Source: Deferribacteraceae bacterium V6Fe1 (lineage in GTDB: Bacteria; Chrysiogenota; Deferribacteres; Deferribacterales; Deferrivibrionaceae). Taken from it: 64,000 nucleotides of DNA. Location: assembly GCA_022813675.1 (NCBI GenBank), contig CP063375.1, positions 1,438,001 to 1,502,000 of the forward strand, read 5' to 3'. A model generated the notes under the pieces. That model was not told where the DNA came from, did no database searches, and saw only the letters and a list, made by a program, of their open reading frames with translations. The position numbers were made by a program, and so were the translations under genes. Of the stretch, positions 10,301 through 18,540 are shown in pieces. The first letter of the stretch is position 1. Each line of letters opens with the position of its first letter.

Positions 10301-10674
10301 CAGCCCTCATCTCCAAGTTTTTTTGCTGCTTCAACTGTTTTTTCATAATAGTAAAGGGCTTTTTCATTATTTCCCATATCTTCGTATGATGCTCCAAGAC
10401 CATTGTAATCGGCAGCATAACATTCATAGTCCTGGCCACAAAGAGCCAAAGATTTTTCATAGTAATATATCGCATCTTTATACCTTTTTTCATTGTATGC
10501 TTTATCAGCTATTTCCCAAATTTTCTCAGCTTCGCTTTTAGGCGTAGTATTTTTATTATTTGTAGTAGATTCTTCTGACAATTTTGAGTGGTATGTATTG
10601 GTTGAACATCCAATATTGATTATGGTGAATAATATTATTAAACAGAGCTTGATATAAAGATTTGATTTTATCAT
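7399..10674 (-). CDS. TPR-CHAT lipoprotein (caspase-like peptidase fold)
   Basis: A 1091-residue protein. The N-terminus is a lipoprotein signal (LIILFTIINIGCSTN, lipobox cysteine about residue 22). It is followed by about ten tetratricopeptide repeats (residues 50-420, motifs such as ALEYLEQALDID) and a C-terminal CHAT protease domain with the catalytic pair visible: His in HFATHAS near residue 955 and Cys in VVLSACVTGVG near 1003. CHAT proteases are caspase-related; here a membrane-anchored periplasmic enzyme is likely. The start is ATG 10674 with GGAG five bases upstream. It heads a minus-strand group with DUF4139 and DUF4384 proteins. There is no link to the CRISPR effectors. Confidence 0.8.
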   Translation of the reverse strand: MIKSNLYIKLCLIILFTIINIGCSTNTYHSKLSEESTTNNKNTTPKSEAEKIWEIADKAYNEKRYKDAIYYYEKSLALCGQDYECYAADYNGLGASYEDMGNNEKALYYYEKTVEAAKKLGDEGWIATGYFLTASIYNRLGINIPKAYEYLNYCKKIYEKDNDKSSLSITLHELGKTERMLGKFESAIDSFNKSNILYKELGDEFSIGANLNQFGITYSKMGQLEKAISYFKESLKVAEKVNDPEAISIVTRQLADAYADIYNYENAMKYYEEAINIQRKNHISKELGISLNNFGTLYMDLNRYENAKTLYLESLELANKQNDNPTKATILNNLGHIESSLGNIDNAFQYYNKAFEIENKLDRPYSLTYLLNNIGMAYFKIGNYEKALEYLEQALDIDKKLNNPHLIETRLNNIGAVLLKQKKYREAEKVFSERKNLESKIKPNRLINSGLVETYILTGELDRALAILNEIPPTWKDTPTRHMEYYTQKGLILKEKGLLQEAAINFMTAINSIEDNRHLINSKEQFFAGGNYYNRLRPYREIIAVFYEMHKNSEYLVPGVKNVTSQSQAYSELLRTRRSAYDFLQFGNSPEAAAFYFSEMTKARTLLEAMSTSNKNNDMSEIPSNLRTTENKILNNLSSIETELINSYKSGEQKTKELIAKKEGLKKELDSLIAILRERYPRYAAINYPLPVTAEKLPLKENELLLEYSVTNDATYLFLVAKGGIKKIIKLPVSKEQLEEDIKAFLSPMTLKKPEMFSIEAAQNLYKLLLSEALENVDENTKVIIVPDGILGVLPFESLIIQKGNNIETSIFVNDRYNISYYQSATILALNRMFQKKNPKKLLFAIGNPVFTADDQRYIAWKEGKTLTNYTLNDKSKYAFRALAINVKWGATTKSENNKIEFPLLPETETEIKKIAKIMGTKPEPPDILFGVEANETNFKLIRPEDYKYLHFATHASLPGMIQGIKEPFILLGQVENKNDDGFLTLSEVSKMKINADLVVLSACVTGVGKEIEGEGVANFARAFQQAGASSVLVSLWEVASEPAVEYMEELYTNLKSGKSKSESVKLAKNYIKSKYHNPFYWAVFILHGEG

Positions 10675-10793
10675 AGGAATCTCCAAGCAAATGACTTAGT
10701 AAATTATACCACACATATCAAATGAATTTGTCAACAATATTTAAAATAAAGATTATTATATATTTGGTTGTATACCCAATTATTATAAAATTT

Positions 10794-11394
10794 TTACTTT
10801 GCATCTCTTACGCATCTGACATAGTTAAATACATACCTTAAATCCCCTTGTGGGCCGAAGTATTGAGGATAGTCGCTTGCTCTCCCTGATTTTGGATCGC
10901 TACGCTGTGAGCCGGCACCGTGAACATCCATAATTCGATTTCTCATTTTTCCTTGTGCAGCACCAAATGCTATGTAAACGGCTGAATTGTAGGGATTCTG
11001 ACTATCAAGATGGGTGGTGCTTGTCCAAAAATAAGGATACTGTTTATTCCCTTCAGTGTCTTTGATTGTGCTAATTTCAAAGATAGGGTCTATAGCAGCT
11101 GTGCCTGTTGCCTGTGTTTTGCCACATTAATCCGGTGATTTTGTCGGTAATGGTACCATCTCCGTTATCGACATAAGACGGCGGATTGATTTGATATTGT
11201 GCATCTTGTCCGTAAAAAGGCTCTCCCGGTTTTGGAGCAGGGATGCTAGATGTATTGCTATAAAATTCGGTTACTCCCGTGTCAACAATTTGATAGCTTA
11301 ATTTTTTCTTCCCAATATATTCTTTGATGGAAGCTGCTTGTAGTGTTGTTAAATATATGATGCATAATATAATTGTTTGCATTGCTTTTTTCAT
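10794..11394 (-). pseudogene. DUF1566 (Lcl-like) exported protein with internal deletion
   Basis: The 5' part (11394 down to about 11110) encodes a signal peptide and the start of a DUF1566 domain (YVDNGDGTITDKITGLMWQ). The 3' end, in a different frame from about 11060 to the stop at 10794, encodes the typical DUF1566 ending (YPYFWTSTTH, VYIAFGAAQG, DVHGAGSQRS, NYVRCVRDAK). The central stretch that normally contains the WRLP motif is missing and the frame changes, so the first frame ends soon after the join at a stop near 11077. This is a deletion remnant, not a sequencing slip alone. Confidence 0.75.
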
Positions 11395-11437
11395 TTTATA
11401 TGCCTCTCTAATTTATAGTTATCGCAGGCTGTTTATA

Positions 11438-11710
11438 TTAGGTATGCTTATTAGCATTTTTTACTTTAATGTTTAAACACCTTGCTATACCTACCAAACT
11501 TATTAATAACCAAAATGATTCAATTATAAAAGCCGATAAATTAAAATCAAAGTATAGTGACATTATAATAAAAAAAGCACCAAAAGCGTTTAGAATGCTA
11601 AATTTTAAAGATTGGCTGTTAATTTTACTCAGTTGTAGCAGTAAATATGCAAGCAAAATTAAAAAAACGCCGACATTGCCTACAAAATCATACCAATGAT
11701 ATTCTATCAT
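11438..11710 (-). CDS. Small membrane protein, CBU_0592-like
   Basis: A 90-residue protein with three predicted membrane spans (VGVFLILLAYLLLQ, FSILNAFGAFFIIMSLYF, FIIESFWLLISLVGIAR). The pattern of a short acidic/aromatic N-terminus, an LQ turn after span one, and an E in span three resembles the small CBU_0592 family of membrane proteins of unknown function. Its start overlaps the stop of the upstream ACT-domain gene by four bases, so the two are translationally coupled. Confidence 0.55.
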   Translation of the reverse strand: MIEYHWYDFVGNVGVFLILLAYLLLQLSKINSQSLKFSILNAFGAFFIIMSLYFDFNLSAFIIESFWLLISLVGIARCLNIKVKNANKHT

Positions 11711-12111
11711 GAGTTTTGGGAGAGTGACTGCAGAGTATTTAGTGCTTCATTTGCTTTATTTGCAGGCACAAAGATATGATCGTGATAATATGCGGCAACT
11801 ACGTTTGCACTGATGCCTTTTTCGGCCAGCGCTGTTGAAACCGCTGCAGTTAAGCCAACTGCTTGCAGGCTAGAATGAATTTGCAATGTTATCTTCTTAA
11901 ATATTTCATCAAAATTGAATTGATATTTTTGAGCGATATTTTTTTCTAATATCAAAGTCAAACCTTCATCTTCTTTAAATGTGCATATAGGATTTAATTT
12001 TTTTACATCATCTAAAATCAATGATTTGACAGTGCAAAAGACATATTCTTCTTCGGATATCACAGGGCGCATATTTTTTAATAATTCGTCCAACTTTACA
12101 ATTCCGCTCAT
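11707..12111 (-). CDS. ACT-domain protein, probable small-molecule sensor
   Basis: A 134-residue protein. The second half (EEIFKKITLQIHSSLQAVGL region, then TAALAEKGIS-like text reading AVSTALAEKGISANVVAAYY, and DHIFVPANKANEAL) matches the ACT_7-type fold of paired small ACT domains that bind amino acids. The start is set at ATG 12111 because GGAG lies six bases upstream; the open frame runs to 12225 but has no ribosome site there. It overlaps the downstream membrane protein gene by four bases. Regulatory target unknown. Confidence 0.6.
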   Translation of the reverse strand: MSGIVKLDELLKNMRPVISEEEYVFCTVKSLILDDVKKLNPICTFKEDEGLTLILEKNIAQKYQFNFDEIFKKITLQIHSSLQAVGLTAAVSTALAEKGISANVVAAYYHDHIFVPANKANEALNTLQSLSQNS

Positions 12112-12246
12112 TAAATTCTCCAAGTTATAATGTATTTTCCTGAGTACGTTAACACTTTTGATTTTTAATTTCAATATTGTTGGAGTTAGTTGATTATAAG
12201 GTAAATAAATATCTGGTGGCGGCATGAAGGGATCTGATTTGATTTG

Positions 12247-12310
12247 CCAGAAAACTATCCGAAAAATTTGTGGAAAAATTTACGATAAGTATATTATGCT
12301 TTATTTCGCC
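12247..12310 (+). promoter_or_regulatory. Promoter-like block similar to the array-1 upstream promoter
   Basis: This intergenic stretch (CCAGAAAACTATCC, then GAAAAATTTG, then TTACGATAAGTATATTAT) closely parallels the block at 18470-18530 upstream of CRISPR array 1, including the GATAAGTAT segment and a following TTTCGC. A TATTAT -10 element on the plus strand would fire towards the 3' end of the TPR gene at 12351, so any product would be a short or antisense RNA. The role is inferred only. Confidence 0.25.
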
Positions 12311-12350
12311 AAGAAGATATTGCAACAGAGTATTTATCCCCACGATTTTT

Positions 12351-13637
12351 TCAATAGCAACTTGCTATTTTTATTTTTACTGCATTTTTTACCGGTTTAT
12401 TTTTCTTCGCATCAAAGGAGTCTTCTAAATAAAATACTACCTTTGTCCCTTCGTGAAATTTTTCTTTTTTGTCAGTTAGTTCTGAGATTTTAAAATAGTA
12501 AGTTTTATTGTCTTCCCCCATTATAAAGCCGGCTTTTTTATTTGGGAGATAACTGCTAATGACACCTGTATATTGTTGTTTATTGCTAAAGTAAGCTTCT
12601 TCCCAAACGTTTTTCAGCTCATTTAAAATATCAAGCTTATTTAAGTGAAAGTTTCCATATTTTTTTGAGAGATTTGAAGGCAACTTGGTCCCCCACTTGT
12701 TTTCATTAATGATGCTTTTTGCCAATACAAAATGTAGTTTTGCTTCATGTTCCATTTGTTTTGCTTCAAAGATTTCAGCGAGTAAAATCAAAAGATGAAT
12801 TTTTTTGTCAATTTCGCCAAAGTTTAAAATTCCTTGCAATGCAAAAGATAGGGCTTTTTCATAATTCTTGAGAATATAATAAATCACTGCAATTTCGTGT
12901 TGAATAAACCAATCCTTTTTTATTTTAACGATATATTGCAGGTTATTCAGAGCTGCATCATACTTTTTGAGCTCTTTGTATGACAGCGCAATACGCCACT
13001 TAAACCAAATATCATTATTATAGTGGAAATTGTTTATTGAATTTAAAGCTAAATTACATGCTTCAATACATTTTTCATACTGTTTAAGTTCATAAAGAGC
13101 TTTTGTTTTATGCATGAAATACTGCTCATATTCTGATGCCATTTCTATTTTTTTACCATTTTGCTCAAAGGAATATGGAGTCTTGCTCAGGTTGTTAATA
13201 TCCAACTTGTCAATAAAGTTTAAAATTATATTGGCGGGATAATTGGGATTTTCTTTTAACTTATTTATGACTTTGAAAATTGACTTTGTGTAGATAAGGT
13301 CTTGTTTTGAGCTGTTATTTATAATTTTTTCTGTATTGGCAATAAGTTCTTGTATTGATAGAGAGTCGCCTTTTTGAGATAAATAATCAAATATGGACCA
13401 AACATAAACATTTTTTATGTAATCGAAGTTATTATTGTTTTTTAACACTTCTTCACAAATTTGAATTGATTCTTCAGATTTACCCAACTTTCTTAGACAA
13501 AGTGCATATCCCCATCCATCCCACTTTTTATTGTCATCTTCTTCCCAAAGCTTTTTAAAAAGGGGCAGGGCTTCCGCGAAATTTTGATTTTGCCTCAAAG
13601 TGGAAGCTATTTTTCTGATTTCTTCGAAATTATTCAT
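12351..13637 (-). CDS. TPR protein with C-terminal cold-shock-like domain
   Basis: A 428-residue protein made of tetratricopeptide-like helical pairs from residue 15 to about 335 (for example ALPLFKKLWEEDDNKKWDGWGY and YDAALNNLQYIVKIKKDWF). The last 75 residues look like a cold-shock/OB domain: TGVISSYLPNKKAGFIMGE, then YYFKISEL and GTKVVFYLED. This suggests an RNA- or nucleotide-binding tail on a protein-interaction scaffold. It starts at ATG 13637 and is followed upstream by a 72-base gap holding a TTGTCAGAAAA motif before sbcC ends. No partner is evident. Confidence 0.6.
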   Translation of the reverse strand: MNNFEEIRKIASTLRQNQNFAEALPLFKKLWEEDDNKKWDGWGYALCLRKLGKSEESIQICEEVLKNNNNFDYIKNVYVWSIFDYLSQKGDSLSIQELIANTEKIINNSSKQDLIYTKSIFKVINKLKENPNYPANIILNFIDKLDINNLSKTPYSFEQNGKKIEMASEYEQYFMHKTKALYELKQYEKCIEACNLALNSINNFHYNNDIWFKWRIALSYKELKKYDAALNNLQYIVKIKKDWFIQHEIAVIYYILKNYEKALSFALQGILNFGEIDKKIHLLILLAEIFEAKQMEHEAKLHFVLAKSIINENKWGTKLPSNLSKKYGNFHLNKLDILNELKNVWEEAYFSNKQQYTGVISSYLPNKKAGFIMGEDNKTYYFKISELTDKKEKFHEGTKVVFYLEDSFDAKKNKPVKNAVKIKIASCY

Positions 13638-13681
13638 TCAAAATCTCCTCTTCTTTATACAATAGACAATATTGTTGGAGA

Positions 13682-13692
13682 TTTTCTGACAA
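13682..13692 (-). promoter_or_regulatory. TTGTCAGAAAA motif upstream of the TPR/cold-shock gene
   Basis: The minus strand reads TTGTCAGAAAA 45-55 bases before the ATG at 13637. The same 11-mer sits upstream of sbcD (18244-18254), of the primase-cas1-cas2 operon (24954-24964) and, on the plus strand, before array 1 (18469). The distance to any -10-like sequence varies, so it looks more like a protein-binding site than a -35 box. Function inferred. Confidence 0.35.
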
Positions 13693-13709
13693 TAAAATAT
13701 TAACAATAT

Positions 13710-16700
13710 TTATATTTTTTCACAGCCTGGTCCGCTAAGCTCACTGCGACCACCGGGGAGAGTTTTAATATTTATTTGAGTCCTTATCCTATCTTTAATA
13801 GCTTGAATGTGAGAGATTACCCCTATTAATTTTCCGTCTTGCTGTAAGCCCACCAAAGTTTCAAGTGCAGTTTCGAGGGATTCGTCATCCAATGTCCCAA
13901 AACCTTCATCTAAAAACAATGAGTCCACTCTGACCTTTTGACTTGCCATCTTTGAAAGTCCTAATGCCAATGAAAGACTTATCAAAAAGCTTTCGCCTCC
14001 CGAAAGATTTTTAGTTGTCCTTATTTCGCCTGCTTGATAATTATCAATAACATTGATTTCAAGCGGTTGTTTATCATCTCTTGTCAGAAGGTATCTATCG
14101 GTCATTTTTATCAGCTCTCTGTTGGCATTTGAAACTAATACTTCAAACGTTAACCCTTGAGCAAAATTTCTAAATTTCTTACCGTCAGAAGAGCCTATTA
14201 GTGAAGATAACCTGTTCCACTGTTTACAAAAGTATTCTTGTTTTTCTATTTGCTCTTTTTCTTTTTTTATTTTTTCTTTTGCATCTTCATTTTCTTTCAA
14301 TTTAAACTTTATATTGGCAATATTGTCCCTTAAGTCTTTTAGCTTTGTATTTATCTCTTCAAGTGCCAAAGTTAATTCTTCTTCTGATTTTTGAGTAATG
14401 TTTTTATCTGCTTCAGCCTTTAAGTTTGTTAGGGTTTCTTCTAATTTTGTCTTAATAATGGCATATTGCTCATCCAATATCTTTGATTTTTCATTTAATG
14501 CGTTTATTTCATCTTCGGTTAACTTGGCTTTTATAAAATCATTTTCATCTTTAAAATTATACTTGTTAAGTAAATTGACAAAATTTTCTTCATATTTTTT
14601 AAGCTCTGGTTCACTTTTTATAATAGTATTTTTCAAAGATTCTATGTTAGTTTTAATTTCCGACAGCTGTTGCTTTAAGTTGTCTAATTTTAATTTTTGT
14701 TCATTTTCATCTTTTTCAGCTGCTAAAATATTTGATTTCAATTGATTTTCTTCTTTGTCAGGGTCTTTATCTGAAAAAAGGGTTTGCCTTTCACTTGTAA
14801 GTTTATCATACTCTTCATTTATATTTTTTAATGCTTCTTCTTTTTTAAATAATTCTTTTTGTAATGTTTCAATTTTTGATTCTATTTTGCCAATATTGCT
14901 TTTTATTTCTGACAAATCTTTTTCCAATGCTTCTTTAGCAGATAAGCTGGTATTCCATTTTTCTAATCTTGATTTAAGGTTTTCAAGCAATTCATTAATA
15001 TCTGTTATTTTTTCAATTTTTAATAATTTTAGTGTGGATAATAGATTGTTTTCTGTTTGGGTATAGTTAGAAGTAAGGTTTTGAAGCTCCTCTGCGGTAT
15101 TTTGCATAATTGCTTCAATGCTTTTTATTTCATTTTCTTTGGCATTATTTTCTTTTTCCAAATCATTTAAGATTTTTGTTAATTCAAGTTCTTTATTATA
15201 AAGATTTTGTATATTAATTTCTTTTTGTTCTATTTCTTCAATAAGATTATCTAACTTACTTATTTCTAATTCAATTTCATTTTCAAATTCGGGATTTGAT
15301 TTTACGAATGGGTGCTCTTTTGAACCGCACAGAGGGCAGGGCTCTCCATCTTTTAGAGATTTGCGGTGCTCTTCAAATTCGGTGACTATATTTCTAAATG
15401 CGATTTTTTTAAAATATTCATCTTTTTCAGCGCGAAGCTGTTTGATTGTTTTACCTTGTAGTTTGTTGCTTAAAAGTTTTTGTTCGGTTTTAATTGTTTC
15501 TTTTATGCCGTTAATCATACTTATATATTCTTCAATTTTATCTTTATGAGATGCCGTTTCTTGTCTTATTTTTAAAAGACTTTTTTCGTATTTTTGTAAG
15601 CTTGATTGTTTTAACTTTATATTTTCTTCTAATGCACTTAAACTGTTTAGTTGATTTTCTATCGCTGATAATTTACTTACCAGTAATTTATCCGATTCAT
15701 TTTCCGTGAGGTATTTTTCTATATTTTGTAATTTGTTAAGTATATGTTCAGCCTTTTTTGATGCCTCTTTTTTAATTGTCAATCCAGCCTTTATTTCAGA
15801 GTCAATATTCATGTAGTCTTTTTTTGTGTCAGCAATTTGTTTGGAAATGTCAGTAATCTTTTGGTCAAGAAGCCTGACTTTTTTTAATATGGGGTATAAT
15901 TTTTCAAGCAAATTTTTGCAAGCTAAAGTATTGTTTGTGGCTTGTTGCAGACGTTTTGCTTGTTCATTAACATCCGCTTCATATTTTGGCATTTCTTTTT
16001 GTTTTTTGGATAGCTCATTTTTACTGTTTTCAAGATTTTTTCTTAGACTTTGCAAAGTAGCATAATCAGCGCTGAGATTGGAAGCTTTGTTAGCAAGTTC
16101 GAGTTTTTTACGATCCGGCTCAAATTGTGATATTTCTTTTTCAATATGTTCTTTTTTTAAGGCAATTTTGTTGACTTCTTCTTTTAACTTAACAACATTT
16201 CTTATCCAATTTAAAGATGCCTCAAGCTTTAGTTTCTGCCCGGATATATTTTTTTCAGCTTTTATTTTTTCTGCTAACTCATTTTTTAAGCTTTCTTCTT
16301 CAGTATCATCTAAAACTACAATTCCAGCTATTTGAGCATTTAACAATTCTAATTTATGTTGCTCTTCTTTATTACGCAAATGAACCTTTTTTGAAATTTC
16401 AGTGTATATCTCTGTCCCAGTAATTTGTTCCAATATTTTTGATTTGTCTTCAATATTTGCCTTTAAAAAGGTGTCAAAACTTCCTTGAGCAAGCAATATC
16501 GATCTTGTAAATCTGTCAAAATCCATTCCGGTTTTTTCTTCTATAATGTTTAGGACATAACTTTTTTTGGTTTCAATAGGTTTGTTTGTAGTCGCATCAA
16601 TAATCTGATGTTCTTGATCCTGCAAATTTCCGTCAGGTTTGTTTCTTGCTCTTCTTTGCTCCCAGTGGCAGCGAAAACGCCCTTTTTGAGATTCAAACAA

Positions 16701-16949
16701 TACTTCGGCATAGCATTCGGCAGTATGGCGGGACATTATCTCATTGCTACTTTTTGTTATTTTTCCTAAACGAGGTGTTTGCCCATAAAGTGCAAGACAG
16801 ATTGCATCAAGTATAGTTGATTTGCCAGCTCCGGTAGACCCCGTAATTGCAAATATCCCTTCGCCTGTGTATTCAGGGCGAGTAAAATCGATAATCCATT
16901 CTCCATAAAGTGAATTTAGGTTTTTAAATCTGAGCTCTAATATTTTCAT
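13710..16949 (-). CDS. sbcC: Exonuclease SbcC (Rad50-like ATPase)
   Basis: A 1079-residue SMC-like ATPase of the SbcCD nuclease, which opens hairpins and processes DNA ends. The N-terminus has the Rad50 start (MKILELRFKNLNSLYGEW) and Walker A GSTGAGKSTILDAI near residues 37-50. Long coiled coils flank a zinc hook, EPCPLCGSKEHPF, near residue 540. The C-terminus has the signature NLSGGESFLISLSLALGLS, Walker B DSLFLDEGFGTLDD, and a D-loop/switch His in VISHI. It follows sbcD with a nine-base gap, as is usual, so one operon. Confidence 0.97.
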   Translation of the reverse strand: MKILELRFKNLNSLYGEWIIDFTRPEYTGEGIFAITGSTGAGKSTILDAICLALYGQTPRLGKITKSSNEIMSRHTAECYAEVLFESQKGRFRCHWEQRRARNKPDGNLQDQEHQIIDATTNKPIETKKSYVLNIIEEKTGMDFDRFTRSILLAQGSFDTFLKANIEDKSKILEQITGTEIYTEISKKVHLRNKEEQHKLELLNAQIAGIVVLDDTEEESLKNELAEKIKAEKNISGQKLKLEASLNWIRNVVKLKEEVNKIALKKEHIEKEISQFEPDRKKLELANKASNLSADYATLQSLRKNLENSKNELSKKQKEMPKYEADVNEQAKRLQQATNNTLACKNLLEKLYPILKKVRLLDQKITDISKQIADTKKDYMNIDSEIKAGLTIKKEASKKAEHILNKLQNIEKYLTENESDKLLVSKLSAIENQLNSLSALEENIKLKQSSLQKYEKSLLKIRQETASHKDKIEEYISMINGIKETIKTEQKLLSNKLQGKTIKQLRAEKDEYFKKIAFRNIVTEFEEHRKSLKDGEPCPLCGSKEHPFVKSNPEFENEIELEISKLDNLIEEIEQKEINIQNLYNKELELTKILNDLEKENNAKENEIKSIEAIMQNTAEELQNLTSNYTQTENNLLSTLKLLKIEKITDINELLENLKSRLEKWNTSLSAKEALEKDLSEIKSNIGKIESKIETLQKELFKKEEALKNINEEYDKLTSERQTLFSDKDPDKEENQLKSNILAAEKDENEQKLKLDNLKQQLSEIKTNIESLKNTIIKSEPELKKYEENFVNLLNKYNFKDENDFIKAKLTEDEINALNEKSKILDEQYAIIKTKLEETLTNLKAEADKNITQKSEEELTLALEEINTKLKDLRDNIANIKFKLKENEDAKEKIKKEKEQIEKQEYFCKQWNRLSSLIGSSDGKKFRNFAQGLTFEVLVSNANRELIKMTDRYLLTRDDKQPLEINVIDNYQAGEIRTTKNLSGGESFLISLSLALGLSKMASQKVRVDSLFLDEGFGTLDDESLETALETLVGLQQDGKLIGVISHIQAIKDRIRTQINIKTLPGGRSELSGPGCEKI

Positions 16950-16958
16950 ATATCTTCC

Positions 16959-18194
16959 TTACTGGGCATTAATATCTTCTTCATTAATATGATTAACAAT
17001 TTCTTTATAAAGAGTGATTAATTCTTCTCTATCTTCTGTTATATTTACTGCATCTAAATATCTGACAAATACATCTATTGGACTTAAATCCTCTAAAATT
17101 TCATCTTCAGCCATTTTGTTAAGAATTTTATCTGAAATAATCTTATTTCTTATTCGAAGTATTTCTAATTTACTCCCCTCAACAAGTCCTTCCAGATATT
17201 CTTTTAAATCGGGGATGTGCTTTGCCCCTGTATACTCTATTTCGAGCCAAGCGTTTGTGTCAGTATTTTTTAATTTTAAGATATTTGACGTTATTTTCTC
17301 AATATCGCCTGAAATTTTTGACAAAATCTGAAATGTGGGCACAGATATTTCATCAATATTGAGCTTATTTTCTTTTATTTCGAGTAAGACTAATTTTTTG
17401 GTCTGGCTAGCTTCGCCAAATCCCATCGGTATGGGTGCGCCTGAGTATCTGATATGTTCGTTATCTCCGACAGTTTGTGGTATGTGTAAATGGCCAAGGG
17501 CAAGATAATCTATTTCAGCAGGGAAAGCATTTTCATCTACATATGATAAAGTCCCTACATAAAGCTCTCTCACACCATCTCCGTCTACAGTTTTTCCGCC
17601 TGTTGTAAAAAGGTGACCTGTAGCAATAATCGGAATAAAGTGGTCAGTATTGTTTGCAAACTTATTTCTTATTTTTACTGCGTAAGATACGACATCTAAA
17701 TAATGATTTTTTATGCCTTCTACAAGCTTTTGATTTTTGCTTTCTATAGTTTCACCGGGTTCTACTGTTCTAATTTCCTTATCGCGAAGGTACGGGACAG
17801 CGCAAATTATTAGCTTTGGTTTGTTGTCTTTATAAATAGTTATTACTTCATCTTCTATATTTTCAGGAATAGAACCTACAATATATACATTTAATATTTT
17901 CAATAGCTCTTTAGGTGCGTTAAGAAATGATGGGGAATCGTGATTTCCGGCTACTGCGATAACATACTTACAGCTTGTTTTGGATATTTCGTATAAAAAT
18001 TTGTAATACAATTCTTGTGCTTTATTACTTGGAGAGCCTGAATCAAAAATATCGCCGGAAATGATTAATACGTTGATATTTTTATCTATAATGGTTTGGA
18101 TTAGCCAGTTTAAAAATGACTCAAACTCATCATATCTTTTTTTACCGTAAAGTGACCTTCCCAAGTGCCAATCTGAAGTATGCAGGATTTTCAT
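16959..18194 (-). CDS. sbcD: Exonuclease SbcD (Mre11-like nuclease)
   Basis: A 411-residue calcineurin-fold phosphodiesterase, nuclease partner of SbcC. The metal-binding motifs are clear: HTSDWHLGRSLYG at the N-terminus, SGDIFDSGSPS, AGNHDSPSF, ATGHLF and LALGHLHIPQ. The start is ATG 18194 with AGGAG six bases upstream; the open frame continues to 18254 but without a ribosome site. The promoter region (18195-18260) contains a TTGTCAGAAAA motif and a TATGTTATATT -10-like stretch resembling the promoter ahead of array 1. Confidence 0.97.
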   Translation of the reverse strand: MKILHTSDWHLGRSLYGKKRYDEFESFLNWLIQTIIDKNINVLIISGDIFDSGSPSNKAQELYYKFLYEISKTSCKYVIAVAGNHDSPSFLNAPKELLKILNVYIVGSIPENIEDEVITIYKDNKPKLIICAVPYLRDKEIRTVEPGETIESKNQKLVEGIKNHYLDVVSYAVKIRNKFANNTDHFIPIIATGHLFTTGGKTVDGDGVRELYVGTLSYVDENAFPAEIDYLALGHLHIPQTVGDNEHIRYSGAPIPMGFGEASQTKKLVLLEIKENKLNIDEISVPTFQILSKISGDIEKITSNILKLKNTDTNAWLEIEYTGAKHIPDLKEYLEGLVEGSKLEILRIRNKIISDKILNKMAEDEILEDLSPIDVFVRYLDAVNITEDREELITLYKEIVNHINEEDINAQ

Positions 18195-18243
18195 TATAAT
18201 CTCCTGATAAAATTTTATACAAATATAACATATTTGGATAATA

Positions 18244-18254
18244 TTTTCTGACAA
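18244..18254 (-). promoter_or_regulatory. TTGTCAGAAAA motif upstream of sbcD
   Basis: The minus strand reads TTGTCAGAAAA, centred about 55 bases before the sbcD ATG and followed by TATTATCC and TATGTTATATTTG. It is identical to the motif before the primase-cas1-cas2 operon and before the TPR/cold-shock gene. Either a transcription-factor site or a chance A+T-rich match; the three identical intergenic positions favour the former. Confidence 0.35.
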
Positions 18255-18468
18255 ATTTGAACAAGAATAAAATTTGTAAGATTACCGGAATATTGATAGT
18301 AGAAATATTAGCTGATGATAATCTCAGGCAAAAACAATCTGGGCGACTGGATTTGAATCGTTTTTTATTTTAGATATCTACTTAAAATAAAAATTAAACC
18401 ATAAATAATTGGTAATAAATGTTATTGCAATATTTAAACACTACCAAATTGATTAATTTTTATATATT

Positions 18469-18530
18469 TTGTCAGAAAATTGTTAGAAAAATTGTAAGAA
18501 ATTTTATGATAAGTATGTTATAATTTCGCA
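18469..18530 (+). promoter_or_regulatory. Promoter with three tandem 12-base repeats, upstream of CRISPR leader 1
   Basis: Three near-copies follow each other at 11-12 base spacing: TGTCAGAAAAT (18470), TGTTAGAAAAAT (18481) and TGTAAGAAATTT (18493). They are followed by an extended -10 box, TG-T-TATAAT, at 18517-18524. The array begins about 310 bases downstream. Phased direct repeats just upstream of a -10 with no good -35 are typical of activator-dependent promoters. Array 2 lacks this block because csx20 ends immediately before its leader. Confidence 0.45.
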
Positions 18531-18540
18531 TATTTATTTT

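Noticed and set aside
7399-10674. CHAT protease as a CRISPR-controlled (Craspase-like) effector
   Set aside because: It has a lipoprotein signal, lies 8 kb from the arrays with unrelated genes between, and the locus is type III-A, not III-E.
12224-12493. Plus-strand open frame of 89 codons
   Set aside because: It overlaps the ends of two well-supported minus-strand genes, lacks a ribosome site and has a composition unlike coding sequence.
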